Below, piece after piece: positions 16,516-28,421 of a DNA stretch of 59,801 bases (position 1 is its first letter; each line of letters begins with the position of its first letter). The DNA comes from Allosphingosinicella sp. (GTDB lineage Bacteria > Pseudomonadota > Alphaproteobacteria > Sphingomonadales > Sphingomonadaceae): the NCBI GenBank assembly GCA_030447665.1, contig JAUJOJ010000003.1, positions 65,335 to 125,135 of the forward strand, in the 5' to 3' direction. Under the pieces are notes generated by a model. That model was not told the origin of the DNA. It ran no database searches and saw only the letters and a list, made by a program, of their open reading frames with translations. The translations under genes and the position numbers were made by a program.

Positions 16516-18462
16516 ATGCGCGCGCCTTTCTCCCTTCCGATGCTCCTGCTCTGCTCTGCCGCGATTGCCGCGCCCTTACCGACGCCTTCGCGGCCGATCA
16601 CCAGCCCCACCGCGCTCAGCTCGCCAACCAATCCTTCCGCCCGTCCGGTACCCTTGGAGGATCTGGTCTATTCGAGGAACGTCGGTTCGGTCGCGTGGAG
16701 CGCGGACGGCAGGCAGATCTTCCTGGTGACCAATCTCACCGGGCGGATGAACATCTGGCGGATGGAGTCCAGCGGGAGCTGGCCGGTTCAGCTGACCCAG
16801 TCCGACGATGTCCAATCCGACCTTGTGGTTTCCCCGGACGGAAAGACGCTGATTTTCGCGCAGGACAAGGGCGGAAACGAATTTCATGACCTCTACGCCG
16901 TGCCCACCGCAGGAGGCCCGGTCACGAAGCTCACCGACACGCCAGACATGCGCGAGAACGGTGCGGTCATTTCACCCGATGGGCGCAGCCTTGCCATTTC
17001 CACGAAGAGGAAAGTGGATGGGCAGGTGAATCTTGCGGTTCTGGATCTCGCCACCCGCCAGGTGCGCTGGCTCACCGCGGAGAAGGACCCGCAGCGCCGC
17101 TGGAGCGCTGTCGGCTGGGGCGACGGCGGCAGGACGATCATCGCCAACCGCACCAACGCCAACCAAACGGCCAGCGAGATTTGGTCGGTCGATGCAGCCT
17201 CGGGTAGCGCCCGCATGTTGGCAGGAAAGCCCGACACCCGGTTCATTGCCGCCGATGTGTCGCCGGACGGCCGCACGATTGCCGTCAGTTCCAATGAGAA
17301 CAGCTCGCAGCTTAGGGCCGGGGTCCTCGATGTCCCGACCGGCAAATGGCGCTGGCTGAAGCCGACGCCTTGGGAGCAAACCGCGGCAGAATTGTCGCCC
17401 GACGGCAAGACGATGATTGCGCGGACCGTGGAGGACGGCAGATCTGCGCTCTCGGCGGTTGATGTCAGGACCGCATCCGAGCGTCGTCTCGATTTAGCGC
17501 CCGGCGAACTCCGTTGTTGGGGATCCGGCCTTCTCACCGGATTCCCGGCGCCTTCTCGTGCTCCACTCGGGTGCCGATACTCCCGCCGACATTCATGTGG
17601 TCGATACGGGCAGCTGGGCCGCGCAGCCCCTGACCCGGATGGCGATGGCAAGCCTCGACCCCGCGATCCTGCCGAAGTCGCAGATCGTCACTTACAAGAG
17701 CTTTGACGGCACTCCGGTCAGCGCGATCGTGACGATGCCGTTCAACCTTCGTCGCGACGGCACCAATCCTGCGATCGTGATTCCGCATGGCGGCCCCACG
17801 GGGCAGAGCCAGGACGCCTTCAACCGCAACGCGACCGCCTTTGCTTCCCGTGGCTTCGTGGTGATCCAGCCGAATTTCCGCGGCTCCACCGGTTACGGAA
17901 AAGTGTTCCAGACGGCCAACTACCGGGATCTCGGCGGCGGAGACCTCAAGGACACCCTCGCCGCCAAGGATTTCCTGGTGAAGTCGGGATATGTGGATCC
18001 CAAGAAGGTCGGGATCACCGGCGGGTCCTATGGCGGGTTCATGACGCTGATGGCGCTGGCCAAAGCCCTGACGCATTTGCGGCCGGCGTCCAGGCCTATG
18101 GCATCATCAACTGGCACACGATGTGGCAAACTGCCGATCCGCTGCTCCGCGAGTATCTTTTCTCGCTGATGGGCGATCCGGCCAAGGTGAAGACTGTCTA
18201 CGACGCCGCATCCCCGATGACATATATCGCGGCAACCAAGGCTCCATTGCTTTCGCTTCAGGGCGAGAACGACATCCGCGTTCCCCGCGGTCAAGCTCAG
18301 GAAGTGGCGAGCGTCCTCGAGGCGAAGGGGAACACCATCGAGACAGTCTTCTATCCCGCAGAAGGTCACGGCTTCCAAAAGCGCGAAAACCAGATCGACT
18401 CCATGCGCAGAACGGTGGCTTGGTTCGAGCGCTACTTGAAGAGCGGGACCGCAGCGAACTAG
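16516..18462 (+). pseudogene. S9 family serine peptidase (acylaminoacyl peptidase/DPP type), frameshifted
   Basis: An exported peptidase: signal MRAPFSLPMLLLCSAAIAA, a beta-propeller with repeated SPDGR-type blades (ISPDGRSLAI, VSPDGRTIAV, LSPDGKTMIA), then an alpha/beta-hydrolase domain with Ser in GITGGSYGGFMT, Asp in LQGENDIRVP and His in PAEGHGFQK. The frame breaks twice: near 17515, resuming as DPAFSPDSRRLLVLHSGAD, and near 18068, where AAAGCCCTGAC should read one C longer to give PDAFAAGVQAYGIINWHTMW. The total is a multiple of three (1947), so the shifts compensate. Such enzymes cleave short or acylated peptides; the specific substrate is unknown. Confidence 0.85.
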
Positions 18463-18660
18463 CGTCGGAGCGGTCGCTTCGCTCCAGTAGCCGGAGCATG
18501 AGATCAGGCCGGCAAATAGGGCAGAACCCAAGAGGCGCGACTATAGCGGGCATGCTCGTTCCCGGCTCGCAGGAGTTTGAGCGTGACGGGTCAGATCGGT
18601 GGCAGATATGCTGCACTCAACGCTCGACTATGGTGGGCCGCAGTCCCCGCTGCGCTCGCT

Positions 18661-18705
18661 GTCACCAAAGAGAAGCGCTGCCCCGCAGCCCTTCTCTTTG
18701 GTGAC
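18661..18705 (-). terminator. Long hairpin overlapping the 3' end of tRNA-Glu
   Basis: GTCACCAAAGAGAAG (18661-18675) and CTTCTCTTTGGTGAC (18691-18705) are perfect inverted repeats around a loop that itself pairs GCTG with CAGC. The right arm includes the encoded tRNA 3' end. It may end or process the tRNA transcript, but no T-run follows on the minus strand. Confidence 0.4.
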
Positions 18706-18772
18706 CCCTACGGAATCGAACCCGTGTTTTCGCCGTGAGAGGGCGACGTCCTAACCGCTAGACGAAGGGGCC
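18699..18772 (-). tRNA. tRNA-Glu (CTC anticodon), one base missing in the T arm
   Basis: On the minus strand GGCCCCTTCGTCTAGCGG starts the acceptor and D arm, the anticodon loop is CTCTCAC (anticodon CTC), and the 3' end AGGGGTCACCA includes encoded CCA. The T arm reads ACGGG-TTCGATT-CCGT, where the expected descending strand is CCCGT, so one C (one G of a GGG on the plus strand at 18712) is missing. The molecule is 74 bases instead of 75. This looks like the same homopolymer problem seen in nearby genes rather than a dead tRNA. Confidence 0.92.
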
Positions 18773-18875
18773 GTGCACATGCCCGCCTGAGACGGGACAG
18801 ACCGGGCGCATATGGGGGAGCGGGCCGGGCTGTCAAGCTCATGCCGGGTCAGGGCCCGGCCGAGGGGCCGCAGGG

Positions 18876-19235
18876 TTACTGGCTGTTGCCGCCCGGGACC
18901 TCCGCCCGCGTCTTGGGCGGCGGGGTCTGCTGGCCGGTGCGGTTGGGCTGCGCCTGCAGCGACGGAGGCGCCGCCTGGGGCGCGGGAATTGTGGCGGCCT
19001 GCGCGTTGCCGGCCTGCTGCAGCGCCTCCTGGGCGGCATTCGCGGCCGCCGGGCCTTCCAAATCCTCGACAGTGTCGGCCGCATTCTCCAGCACCTGCGC
19101 CGCAGCGGGATCGCTCTGCTCGGCCGCTTGCTCGAGCGTTTCGGCCGCATTCTCCGCCTGGCTCTGCCCCGCGCCTCCGCAGGCGGTCAGCGCGGCAAAA
19201 GCGGCGGCGGCGGCGAGGGTGGGTGCGAGCTTCAT
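18876..19235 (-). CDS. Ala/Glu-rich lipoprotein, function unknown
   Basis: I start the protein at the ATG giving MKLAPTLAAAAAFAALTACG (119 residues), preceded by AGGAAAGAAG. The lipobox Cys is at residue 19. The following 60 residues (AENAAETLEQAAEQ, QVLENAADTVEDLEG, NAAQEALQQAGNAQA) repeat Ala, Glu and Asn in a helical pattern, then a Pro/Gln-rich end. It resembles a short helical envelope lipoprotein. A similar small coiled-coil lipoprotein is at 30393-30695. No family name assigned. Confidence 0.6.
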   Translation of the reverse strand: MKLAPTLAAAAAFAALTACGGAGQSQAENAAETLEQAAEQSDPAAAQVLENAADTVEDLEGPAAANAAQEALQQAGNAQAATIPAPQAAPPSLQAQPNRTGQQTPPPKTRAEVPGGNSQ

Positions 19236-19361
19236 GCGGGGCTTCTTTCCTAAACTGTTCGGCGGAAACAACGCCAGGCCCCAGCCAGGGTTGCAGGGCC
19301 TTGTCGGTACTCGATGCGGGGCGAAGAAAGCTGCGTCGCTTCCCTCGGGCCGGGACAAAAG

Positions 19362-19534
19362 CTAGACCAAGATCGCTTCAGGTTGAATCAACCTGAAGCG
19401 ATCTTGGTCTCAACCATCTGAATAGAGCCAGATTGGGACCCCATCCATCGAAGCCGCTACTACTTCGATGGGAACCCTTTCACGCTTTCGGCGGAAGCGC
19501 GAAGCGCTTCCACCTCAAACGATCTGGCTCTAGA
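19362..19534. repeat. Composite nested palindromic element, copy R1
   Basis: This intergenic element has two blocks: a perfect hairpin in which GATCGCTTCAGGTTGA pairs with TCAACCTGAAGCGATC, and a longer one whose outer arms are TAGAGCCAGAT (19414 side) and ATCTGGCTCTA (19534 side), with GGAAGCGC/GCGCTTCC and CCATCGAAG/CTTCGATGG inside. It matches, in inverted orientation, the element at 39602-39794. It lies before the DUF1028 gene and may affect its transcription; nothing codes here. Confidence 0.8.
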
Positions 19535-19542
19535 GGGACAGC

Positions 19543-20685
19543 ATGCAGATCCTCGAGCACCTGGTTCGCGTTCTCGCCGCTTTAGCGATCGCTCTGGCAC
19601 TCCCGGCCGGCGCGGCGGAGGCACAGTATCGCGCACCAGACGGTGTGACCGTCGATGAAGAAGGCCGGCCCCAATATTCGACGTTTTCACTCTGCGCGGT
19701 GGACCCGGTCACTGGGCAATCCGGCGCCGCCGTCACGACGCGCGTCCCTTTCGTCGGCCGCGCGGTTCCCTGGGTGCGCGCCGGCGTCGGCGCCGTCTGC
19801 ACTCAAGCATCGACGATGGTCGAGTACGGGAGGCGGGGCCTGGATTTGATGGCCGAGGGCGTGGCACCGCGCGACGCGATTGCGCAGCTGCTGGCGGCAG
19901 ACGATGCGCGCGAATCGCGACAACTCGGCATGATCGACATGAAAGGCCGCTCCGCGGCCCATACCGGTAAGGGGAACGGCGCTTGGGCCGGCAGCCGCCA
20001 AGGCCTCAACTACACGGTGCAGGCCAACATCATGGTCGGCCCTGAAGTGGTGGAGGCAGTAGCGAAGAGCTTCGAGTCCACCGAGGGCATCGGCATGCCG
20101 CTGGCCGAGCGCATGATCCTGGCGCTTGAAGCGGGGCAGGCAAAGGGCGGTGACCGGCGCTGGGGGAACCTGCAGTCGGCAGCGATAAAGGTGGCCGACC
20201 CCAATGACCCAGGTCGCGGCGGCGATCACATCACGCTTGCGATCGAGGTCGGCGAACACGCCGAGCCCGTGGGCGAGATGAAGCGGATCTACTACACCAC
20301 GGGCCGCAGGCTGGGTTACCGCACCTTCTCGCGGATCGAAGGTCCCGACGTCGTCGAGTTGAAGCGCATGCTCCACACGCTGGGCTATTGGCGCCCGGCG
20401 CTTACCGCATTCCCCGCGGCGCCGGCCGTGAACGCGCTGCGCAACCAGGAACTGCGCAAGACAGACCCCGCCGCCTTCGACAAGGCGCAAACGGAGGCGC
20501 GGCGGCTGGCCGCCGACTACCAGCGCGACTTCGGACACTATGACGCCGAGGCCATCGCCGCGGTCGACAAGTTTCGCCAGGACAAGGGGCTGAACTACCC
20601 AGGAAACCCACCCGGCCTCGTTGACGAGCGTCTGGTTGCGGCGCTCACTGCCGCGTACCGCGAGAAGAGAAGAAGTAAGCCATAG
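19543..20685 (+). CDS. DUF1028 family exported protein
   Basis: The 380-residue product has a signal peptide (VRVLAALAIALALPAGAAEAQ). The DUF1028 domain follows, with the typical start YSTFSLCAVDPVTGQSGAAV, VPWVRAGVGAVCTQ and LLAADDARESRQLGMIDMKG, and HTGKGNGAWAG / NYTVQANIMVG in the core. DUF1028 has a fold like Ntn hydrolases and is linked to degradation gene sets, but no activity is proven. Residues after about 290 form a helical C-terminal extension (DVVELKRMLHTLGYWRP, AIAAVDKFRQDKGLNYPG) reminiscent of peptidoglycan-binding repeats. Confidence 0.85.
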   Translation: MQILEHLVRVLAALAIALALPAGAAEAQYRAPDGVTVDEEGRPQYSTFSLCAVDPVTGQSGAAVTTRVPFVGRAVPWVRAGVGAVCTQASTMVEYGRRGLDLMAEGVAPRDAIAQLLAADDARESRQLGMIDMKGRSAAHTGKGNGAWAGSRQGLNYTVQANIMVGPEVVEAVAKSFESTEGIGMPLAERMILALEAGQAKGGDRRWGNLQSAAIKVADPNDPGRGGDHITLAIEVGEHAEPVGEMKRIYYTTGRRLGYRTFSRIEGPDVVELKRMLHTLGYWRPALTAFPAAPAVNALRNQELRKTDPAAFDKAQTEARRLAADYQRDFGHYDAEAIAAVDKFRQDKGLNYPGNPPGLVDERLVAALTAAYREKRRSKP

Positions 20686-20696
20686 GCTTTAGGGTC

Positions 20697-20770
20697 CAGA
20701 CCTGTACTTTATGAGGCCGTGATGGCGGCGAGGAGGGATGAGCCCGCGAGGAGAGCGCGCGAGGCGGCAG
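20697..20770 (+). repeat. Conserved upstream element, copy 1
   Basis: The block begins AGACCTGTACTTTATGAGG, continues CCGTGATGGCGG and runs through GGATGAGCCCGCGAGGAGAG to about 20770. The first 25 bases recur exactly at 57099-57123 and the remainder recurs inverted at 57251-57302. It ends 29 bases before the acetolactate synthase-like start. It may be a leader or promoter element or a dispersed repeat. Confidence 0.6.
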
Positions 20771-20798
20771 GCCATCCGTCAGCGGAGACGGCGAAACG

Positions 20799-22452
<1,654 letters not shown>

Positions 22453-22477
22453 AGCGTAGACAGGCAGTGAACCATAA

Positions 22478-22512
22478 CCCCTCCCCTTGATGGAGAGGGG
22501 CAGGGGGAGGGG
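22478..22512 (+). repeat. Left C/G-rich arm flanking the DUF559 gene
   Basis: CCCCTCCCCTTGATGGAG followed by AGGGGCAGGGGGAGGGG forms a hairpin and is approximately the reverse complement of the arm at 22881-22916, which lies just inside the 3' end of the DUF559 frame. Confidence 0.65.
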
Positions 22513-22537
22513 TGATGTTCGACCTAGGGCTCCGACG

Positions 22538-22945
22538 GTGAAGCACCATCCACCCGCAGGTGCAGTATCGCGCGCTCAGTTTCTTCGGAGTAACTCGACC
22601 GATGCCGAGAAACGCCTTTGGCGCCTGCTACGCGAGAACTTTCTTGTTGCTCGATTCCGAAGACAAGTTCCGGTGCGCCACTTCATCGTTGATTTTGCTA
22701 GCCACCGGACCCGGATCGTTATCGAGGGTGATGGCGGCCAGCACACTCCGGAGGTAGATGCCGAACGAACTGCGGTCATCGAAGACGCAGGGTATCGCGT
22801 CATTCGATTCTGGAATCATGAAGTGCTTGGCAATCCGGACGGCGTCGTAGCAGCGATTGCCTCCACTTTGCCCCGGCACCACCCCCACCCATCCCTCCCC
22901 CATCGAGGGGGAGGGCTCGCGGGTGGATCCGCAAACAGGAACTGA
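22538..22945 (+). CDS. DUF559 protein (Vsr/restriction-endonuclease-like fold)
   Basis: The core matches DUF559: FLRSNSTDAEKRLWRLLREN, FRRQVPVRHFIVDFASHRTR, IVIEGDGGQHTPEVDAERT and YRVIRFWNHEVLGN. The fold resembles the very-short-patch-repair endonuclease, with acidic residues in VDFA and IEGDGGQH as the likely active site. I take the start at GTG 22538 (VKHHPPAG); an upstream ATG at 22487 falls within the flanking repeat. The last about 20 codons are supplied by the right flanking repeat. The gene sits between two metabolic genes that usually adjoin, which suggests insertion. Activity is unproven. Confidence 0.82.
   Translation: MKHHPPAGAVSRAQFLRSNSTDAEKRLWRLLRENFLVARFRRQVPVRHFIVDFASHRTRIVIEGDGGQHTPEVDAERTAVIEDAGYRVIRFWNHEVLGNPDGVVAAIASTLPRHHPHPSLPHRGGGLAGGSANRN
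22881..22916 (+). repeat. Right C/G-rich arm flanking the DUF559 gene
   Basis: CACCCCCACCCATCCCTCCC then CCATCGAGGGGGAGGG, a hairpin-forming arm that mirrors the left arm at 22478-22512. It overlaps the C-terminal codons of DUF559, giving the low-complexity HHPHPSLPHRGGG end. Confidence 0.65.
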
Positions 22946-22947
22946 AC

Positions 22948-24414
<1,467 letters not shown>

Positions 24415-24418
24415 GCGT

Positions 24419-24568
24419 TTAGAGCATGATGGGTTCAGCTCCATCCACTTCGTCATGCCGGACTTGATCCGGCATCCACCTGTTCTTCTGTAGGTATCCC
24501 CGGTGGAGAAAAGGTGGACCCCGGATCAAGTCCGGGGTGACGATTCACATCTAACGCACCTTGCTCTA
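24419..24568. repeat. Composite palindromic intergenic repeat, copy B
   Basis: The element begins TTAGAGCATGATGGG and ends CACCTTGCTCTAA, so its ends are inverted (AGAGCA/TGCTCT). Inside are GTCATGCCGGACTTGATCC and CACCCCGGACTTGATCC-type palindromes. Copy A at 5209-5373 has the same order with a 48-base palindrome inserted. Confidence 0.7.
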
Positions 24569-24598
24569 AGCGATAGGCAAGCACCGATAGTCTAAAAC

Positions 24599-24686
24599 CG
24601 TTCGGCCTGAGCTTGTCGAAGGCCGGCTTTTTCTCCCCGTCGACAGAAGAAAAAGAGTGCCCTTCGACAAGCTCAGGGCGAACGGG
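24599..24686. repeat. Inverted repeat of the CTTCGACAAGCTC family, left of the ThDP gene
   Basis: CGTTCGGCCTGAGCTTGTCG pairs with CGACAAGCTCAGGGCGAACG across a 40-base loop rich in A and T. Such repeats are common between genes in sphingomonads and related bacteria. A worn copy is at 26377-26462 on the other side of the ThDP gene. Confidence 0.75.
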
Positions 24687-24710
24687 TTCGTTTGGCCGAG
24701 CGGACGGACG

Positions 24711-26366
24711 TCAGCTCCGCGCCCGTTCCCGCAGTTTCGAGATCGTGGTGGCGTTGGAGATGATCTCGATATCCGTCTTGAGGTGGAGGAGCTTGACGCC
24801 CTGTGCCGCCTGAGCCCGGCCGAGGGCCGCGGCGAAGTCTTCGGTGCGCTCCACCGTCTCGGACCAAGCGCCGTAGGCGCGGGCGAGGGCGGCGAAATCG
24901 GGGTTGACGAGATCGGTGCCGGAGAGGCGCGCGGGATATTCGCGTTCCTGGTGCATGCGGATGGTGCCGTAGCTCTGATTGTCGATCACCAGGACGAGGA
25001 GGCTGCAGCCGTAGCGGACGGCGGTGGCGAGTTCCTGCCCGTTCATCAGGAAATCTCCGTCGCCGGCGACGCAGACGATCTGGCGATCGGGGAAGCGGAG
25101 CGCGGCAGCGACGGCGGCCGGCATGCCATAACCCATCGAGCCGTTGGTGGGGGCGAGCTGGCTCGGCAGCGCCGCATAATGCCAGTAGCGGTGCCACCAG
25201 CCCGAGAAATTGCCGGCGCCGTTGCAGATGACGGTGTCTGCGGGGAGCGTCTCGCGCATGTGCATGACGATCCGCCCCAGATCGAGCGCGGCCTCGCGCG
25301 GCTTGGCGCTGCTCCAGTCGAGCCACTCGCGGTGCGCCTCGGCGCCCGAGGAGAAATCAATGAGCTCGTCCCCCCAGTTCGCGGCGAGCTCGGCGAATTC
25401 GCGCATGTCGGCGCAGATCGGGAAGTCGGTGCGGTAGACGCGGCCGAGCTCGTTCGGGTCCGGGTGGACATGGACCAGGATCTGGTCCGGGTGATCGGGC
25501 GTCACGAGCGTGTAGCCGTCGGTCGTCGCTTCGCCGAGGCGGGCGCCGACCACCAGGAGGAGATCGGCTTGCCTGACCCGCTGGACGAGCTTGGGATTGG
25601 GGCCATAGCCGAGATTGCCGGCATAGACCGGGCTGGTGTTGGCGATCGCGTCCTGGCGCCGGAAGGCCGCGGCGACAGGCAGCCCCGTGCGCTCTGCGAA
25701 TTCGGCGAAATGGTGCGCGGCCGCTCTGTCCCAGCCGGCGCCGCCGACGATCGCCACCGGCGCTGCGGCGTCGCGGAGAAGGCCCATCAGGGTGGTCATC
25801 GCCATGGCGCAGGCGGGCTGGACGGGCGGATGGACCTTGGGCCGGTCCACTGCCTCGACCTCGTCGCGGAGCATGTCTTCGGGCAAGACGAGCACCACCG
25901 GGCCGGGCCGGCCGGCCATTGCGGTCGAATAAGCGCGCGCGACATATTCGGGGATACGGCGGGCATCCTCGATGCGGCCGACCCATTTGGCGAGCGGTGC
26001 GAAGAACGTAGGGAAATCGACCTCCTGGAAGCCTTCGCGGTCGCGATCGCCGCGGGCGACGTCGCCGACGAACAGGATCATGGGGGTCGAATCCTGCAGC
26101 GCGACATGCACGCCGACCGATGCGTTGGTGGCGCCGGGGCCGCGGGTGACGAAGGCGATTCCAGGCCGGCCGGCCATCTTGCCGTCGGCTTCGGCCATAT
26201 AGGCGACCCCGCCCTCCTGCCGGCAGACGACGAGGTCGATCTCGGGGCTGTCGTGGAGCGCGTCGAGCACGGCGAGGAAGCTTTCCCCCGGCACCGTGAA
26301 GATGCGGTCGCAGCCCTGCGCCAGCAGGTTGTCGACAAGGATGCGGCCGCCGGTGCGATGCGTCAT
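24711..26366 (-). CDS. Thiamine-diphosphate-dependent enzyme (acetolactate synthase/benzoylformate decarboxylase superfamily)
   Basis: The 551-residue frame is intact. Marks are CDRIFTVPGESFLAVLDAL, the conserved Glu in VCRQEGGVAYMAEA, TRGPGATNASVGVH, the central binding domain ADLLLVVGARLGEATTDGY, and the ThDP/Mg motif GDGDFLMNGQEL with VIDNQSYGTIRMHQ. It is convergent with the aldehyde dehydrogenase and is not the same subgroup as the ThDP gene at 20799. The activity (decarboxylase, carboligase or other) cannot be fixed from sequence. CTTCGACAAGCTC-type repeats flank it on both sides. Confidence 0.9.
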   Translation of the reverse strand: MTHRTGGRILVDNLLAQGCDRIFTVPGESFLAVLDALHDSPEIDLVVCRQEGGVAYMAEADGKMAGRPGIAFVTRGPGATNASVGVHVALQDSTPMILFVGDVARGDRDREGFQEVDFPTFFAPLAKWVGRIEDARRIPEYVARAYSTAMAGRPGPVVLVLPEDMLRDEVEAVDRPKVHPPVQPACAMAMTTLMGLLRDAAAPVAIVGGAGWDRAAAHHFAEFAERTGLPVAAAFRRQDAIANTSPVYAGNLGYGPNPKLVQRVRQADLLLVVGARLGEATTDGYTLVTPDHPDQILVHVHPDPNELGRVYRTDFPICADMREFAELAANWGDELIDFSSGAEAHREWLDWSSAKPREAALDLGRIVMHMRETLPADTVICNGAGNFSGWWHRYWHYAALPSQLAPTNGSMGYGMPAAVAAALRFPDRQIVCVAGDGDFLMNGQELATAVRYGCSLLVLVIDNQSYGTIRMHQEREYPARLSGTDLVNPDFAALARAYGAWSETVERTEDFAAALGRAQAAQGVKLLHLKTDIEIISNATTISKLRERARS

Positions 26367-26376
26367 CTAGAAAGAT

Positions 26377-26462
26377 CCCGTTCGGGCTGAGCCTGTGGGA
26401 GCCCTGCTTTTCCTTCGCTCCCTTAGAGAGAAGTAGAGGTCTTCCACAAGCTCAGGCGAGCA
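26377..26462. repeat. Degenerate CTTCGACAAGCTC-type inverted repeat, right of the ThDP gene
   Basis: CCCGTTCGGGCTGAGCCTGT and TCTTCCACAAGCTCAGGCGA are decayed arms of the same repeat as at 24599-24686, with an intervening A/T-rich loop. The two copies bracket the ThDP gene. Confidence 0.55.
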
Positions 26463-26532
26463 GCGGTAGCGCGGCTTGACTTGACGTTGACGTAAAGTAG
26501 GTGGGGCCGGAAACGTCCTGACGGAGCATCAA

Positions 26533-26835
26533 ATGACCAAGAGTGAAATGGCCGCCAAGCTCAATTCCGCCAATGCCTGGCTGCCGGGCAAGCGCGTCAA
26601 GATCGATTTCGGCGGCGCGGAAGGCGCCGTGATGCTCGACGGCAATGCCAATCAGGTCACCGAGGAAGACGGCGCCGCCGACACCATTATCCGGGTCAGC
26701 TGGGCCGATTGGGAGGCGCTGTCCTCGGGGCAGCTCGACGGCATGACCGCCTTTATGCAGGGCAAATTGAAGGTGGAGGGGGACATGTCCTCCGCAATGC
26801 AGCTCCAGGGCGTGCTCGCGAAGCTTCGTCAGTAA
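26533..26835 (+). CDS. SCP2 sterol-binding domain protein
   Basis: The 100-residue protein is a single SCP2-like domain, a small hydrophobic-pocket fold that binds lipids or acyl-CoA. Typical is the second half: DTIIRVSWADWEALSSGQLD, GMTAFMQGKLKVEGD, MSSAMQLQGVLAKL. No signal is visible, so it is cytoplasmic. It lies ahead of the CoA-transferase pair on the same strand, with a 160-base gap, and may deliver lipid substrates; that role is inference. Confidence 0.85.
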   Translation: MTKSEMAAKLNSANAWLPGKRVKIDFGGAEGAVMLDGNANQVTEEDGAADTIIRVSWADWEALSSGQLDGMTAFMQGKLKVEGDMSSAMQLQGVLAKLRQ

Positions 26836-26995
26836 GCCGCCGTCATTGGGGACGTGGCGAAGCAATGCTGTGCCGCACGAGCGCCGCCGTTGCGCGCGCC
26901 GCAATGATGTCTCGGCAAAGTTGAAACGTCGTTCAGGTTGGCTTGACCGGAGGCGGCCGCGGCGCTTATCGCCGCTCGGTCCGGAGGAGCGGTGA

Positions 26996-27703
26996 ATGCA
27001 GAAGATGCACCCAAGTGCGGAGGCGGCGCTCGACGGCCTCCTGTTCGATGGAATGACGATCTGCGCGGGTGGGTTCGGGCTGTGCGGCATCCCCGAGCGG
27101 CTGATCCAGGCGATCCAGGCGAGCGGCGTCAAGGATCTCGTTGTCGCGTCCAACAATGCCGGCATCGACAATGAGGGCCTCGGAAAGCTGCTGCGGACGC
27201 GGCAGGTCAGGAAGATGATCTCCTCCTATGTCGGTGAGAACAAGGAGTTCGAGCGGCAATTCCTGGCCGGCGAGCTCGAGGTGGAATTCTGCCCGCAGGG
27301 GACGCTCGCCGAGCGGATGCGTGCCGGCGGGGCCGGCATACCGGGCTTCTATACCAAGACCGGGGTCGGCACGCAGGTCGCCGAGGGCAAGGAGCATAAG
27401 GAGTTTGAAGGGGAGACCTACATCCTCGAGCGCGGCATCCGCGCCGACCTGTCGATCATCAAGGGCTGGAAGGCGGACGAGGCGGGCAACCTCGTCTTTC
27501 GTAAGACAGCGCGCAACTTCAACCAGCCCGCCGCCACGTCCGGCAAGGTCTGCGTCGCCGAAGTCGAGGAGATCGTGCCGGTGGGAAGCCTCGATCCGGA
27601 TTCGGTCCACCTGCCGAGCATCTATGTGAAGCGAATGATCCTCGGCGCGCCTTACGAGAAGAAGATCGAATTCCGCACGGTGCGGCAGAGGGAGGCGGCG
27701 TGA
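26996..27703 (+). CDS. scoA: 3-oxoacid CoA-transferase subunit A
   Basis: This is the alpha subunit of the enzyme that moves CoA from succinyl-CoA to acetoacetate, part of ketone-body and polyester use. The 235 residues include the glycine-rich CoA site [48 protein letters not shown] and [25 protein letters not shown] site precedes ATG 26996. Its stop overlaps the start of subunit B, so the two are translated together. Confidence 0.94.
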   Translation: MQKMHPSAEAALDGLLFDGMTICAGGFGLCGIPERLIQAIQASGVKDLVVASNNAGIDNEGLGKLLRTRQVRKMISSYVGENKEFERQFLAGELEVEFCPQGTLAERMRAGGAGIPGFYTKTGVGTQVAEGKEHKEFEGETYILERGIRADLSIIKGWKADEAGNLVFRKTARNFNQPAATSGKVCVAEVEEIVPVGSLDPDSVHLPSIYVKRMILGAPYEKKIEFRTVRQREAA

Positions 27704-28356
27704 TGGCAACGACGATGACCAAGGGCTGGGACCGCAACCAGATGGCCGCGCGCGCCGCGCGGGAGCTTCGCGACGGCTATTACGTGAACCTCGGCATCGG
27801 CATTCCGACGCTCGTGGCCAACAACATCCCCGAAGGGATGACGGTCACGCTCCAGTCGGAGAACGGGATGCTCGGCATCGGGCCTTTCCCTTATGAAGAC
27901 GAGGTCGACCCCGATCTCATCAACGCTGGCAAGCAGACGATCTCGCAGCTGCCTTCGTCTAGCTATTTCTCCTCGGCCGACAGCTTCGCGATGATCCGCG
28001 GCGGCCACATCGATCTCACCGTATTGGGCGCGATGGAGGTGTCGGAGAAAGGCGACATCGCCAATTGGATGATCCCGGGCAAGATGATCAAGGGCATGGG
28101 CGGCGCGATGGATCTCGTCGCGGGCGTCAAGAAGATCATCGTCGTGATGGAGCATGTTTCGAAGAACGGCGACCCCAAGTTCATCCCCGAATGCACGCTT
28201 CCGCTCACCGGCAAGAACGTGGTCGACATGATCATCACCGATCTCGCCGTGTTCCAGCGGCCCGATCATGGCAGCCCGTTCAAGCTGATCGAAGTGGCGC
28301 CTGGGATCACGGCCGACGACGTCGCTGCGAAGACGAGCGCGCGTTACGATAGCTGA
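27703..28356 (+). CDS. scoB: 3-oxoacid CoA-transferase subunit B
   Basis: The beta subunit carries the catalytic Glu, here in [14 protein letters not shown], with [20 protein letters not shown] before it and [20 protein letters not shown] after. It is 217 residues from ATG 27703, whose A is the last base of the TGA of subunit A; a GTG one codon earlier is possible. The pair forms the complete transferase. The oxidoreductase gene follows after 65 bases. Confidence 0.94.
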   Translation: MATTMTKGWDRNQMAARAARELRDGYYVNLGIGIPTLVANNIPEGMTVTLQSENGMLGIGPFPYEDEVDPDLINAGKQTISQLPSSSYFSSADSFAMIRGGHIDLTVLGAMEVSEKGDIANWMIPGKMIKGMGGAMDLVAGVKKIIVVMEHVSKNGDPKFIPECTLPLTGKNVVDMIITDLAVFQRPDHGSPFKLIEVAPGITADDVAAKTSARYDS

Positions 28357-28421
28357 GGGAGGTGGCCATTGGCCGCACGATCGCTCGGCATTGAAGTGAT
28401 TGGAGCAGAGGGACGGTGACT

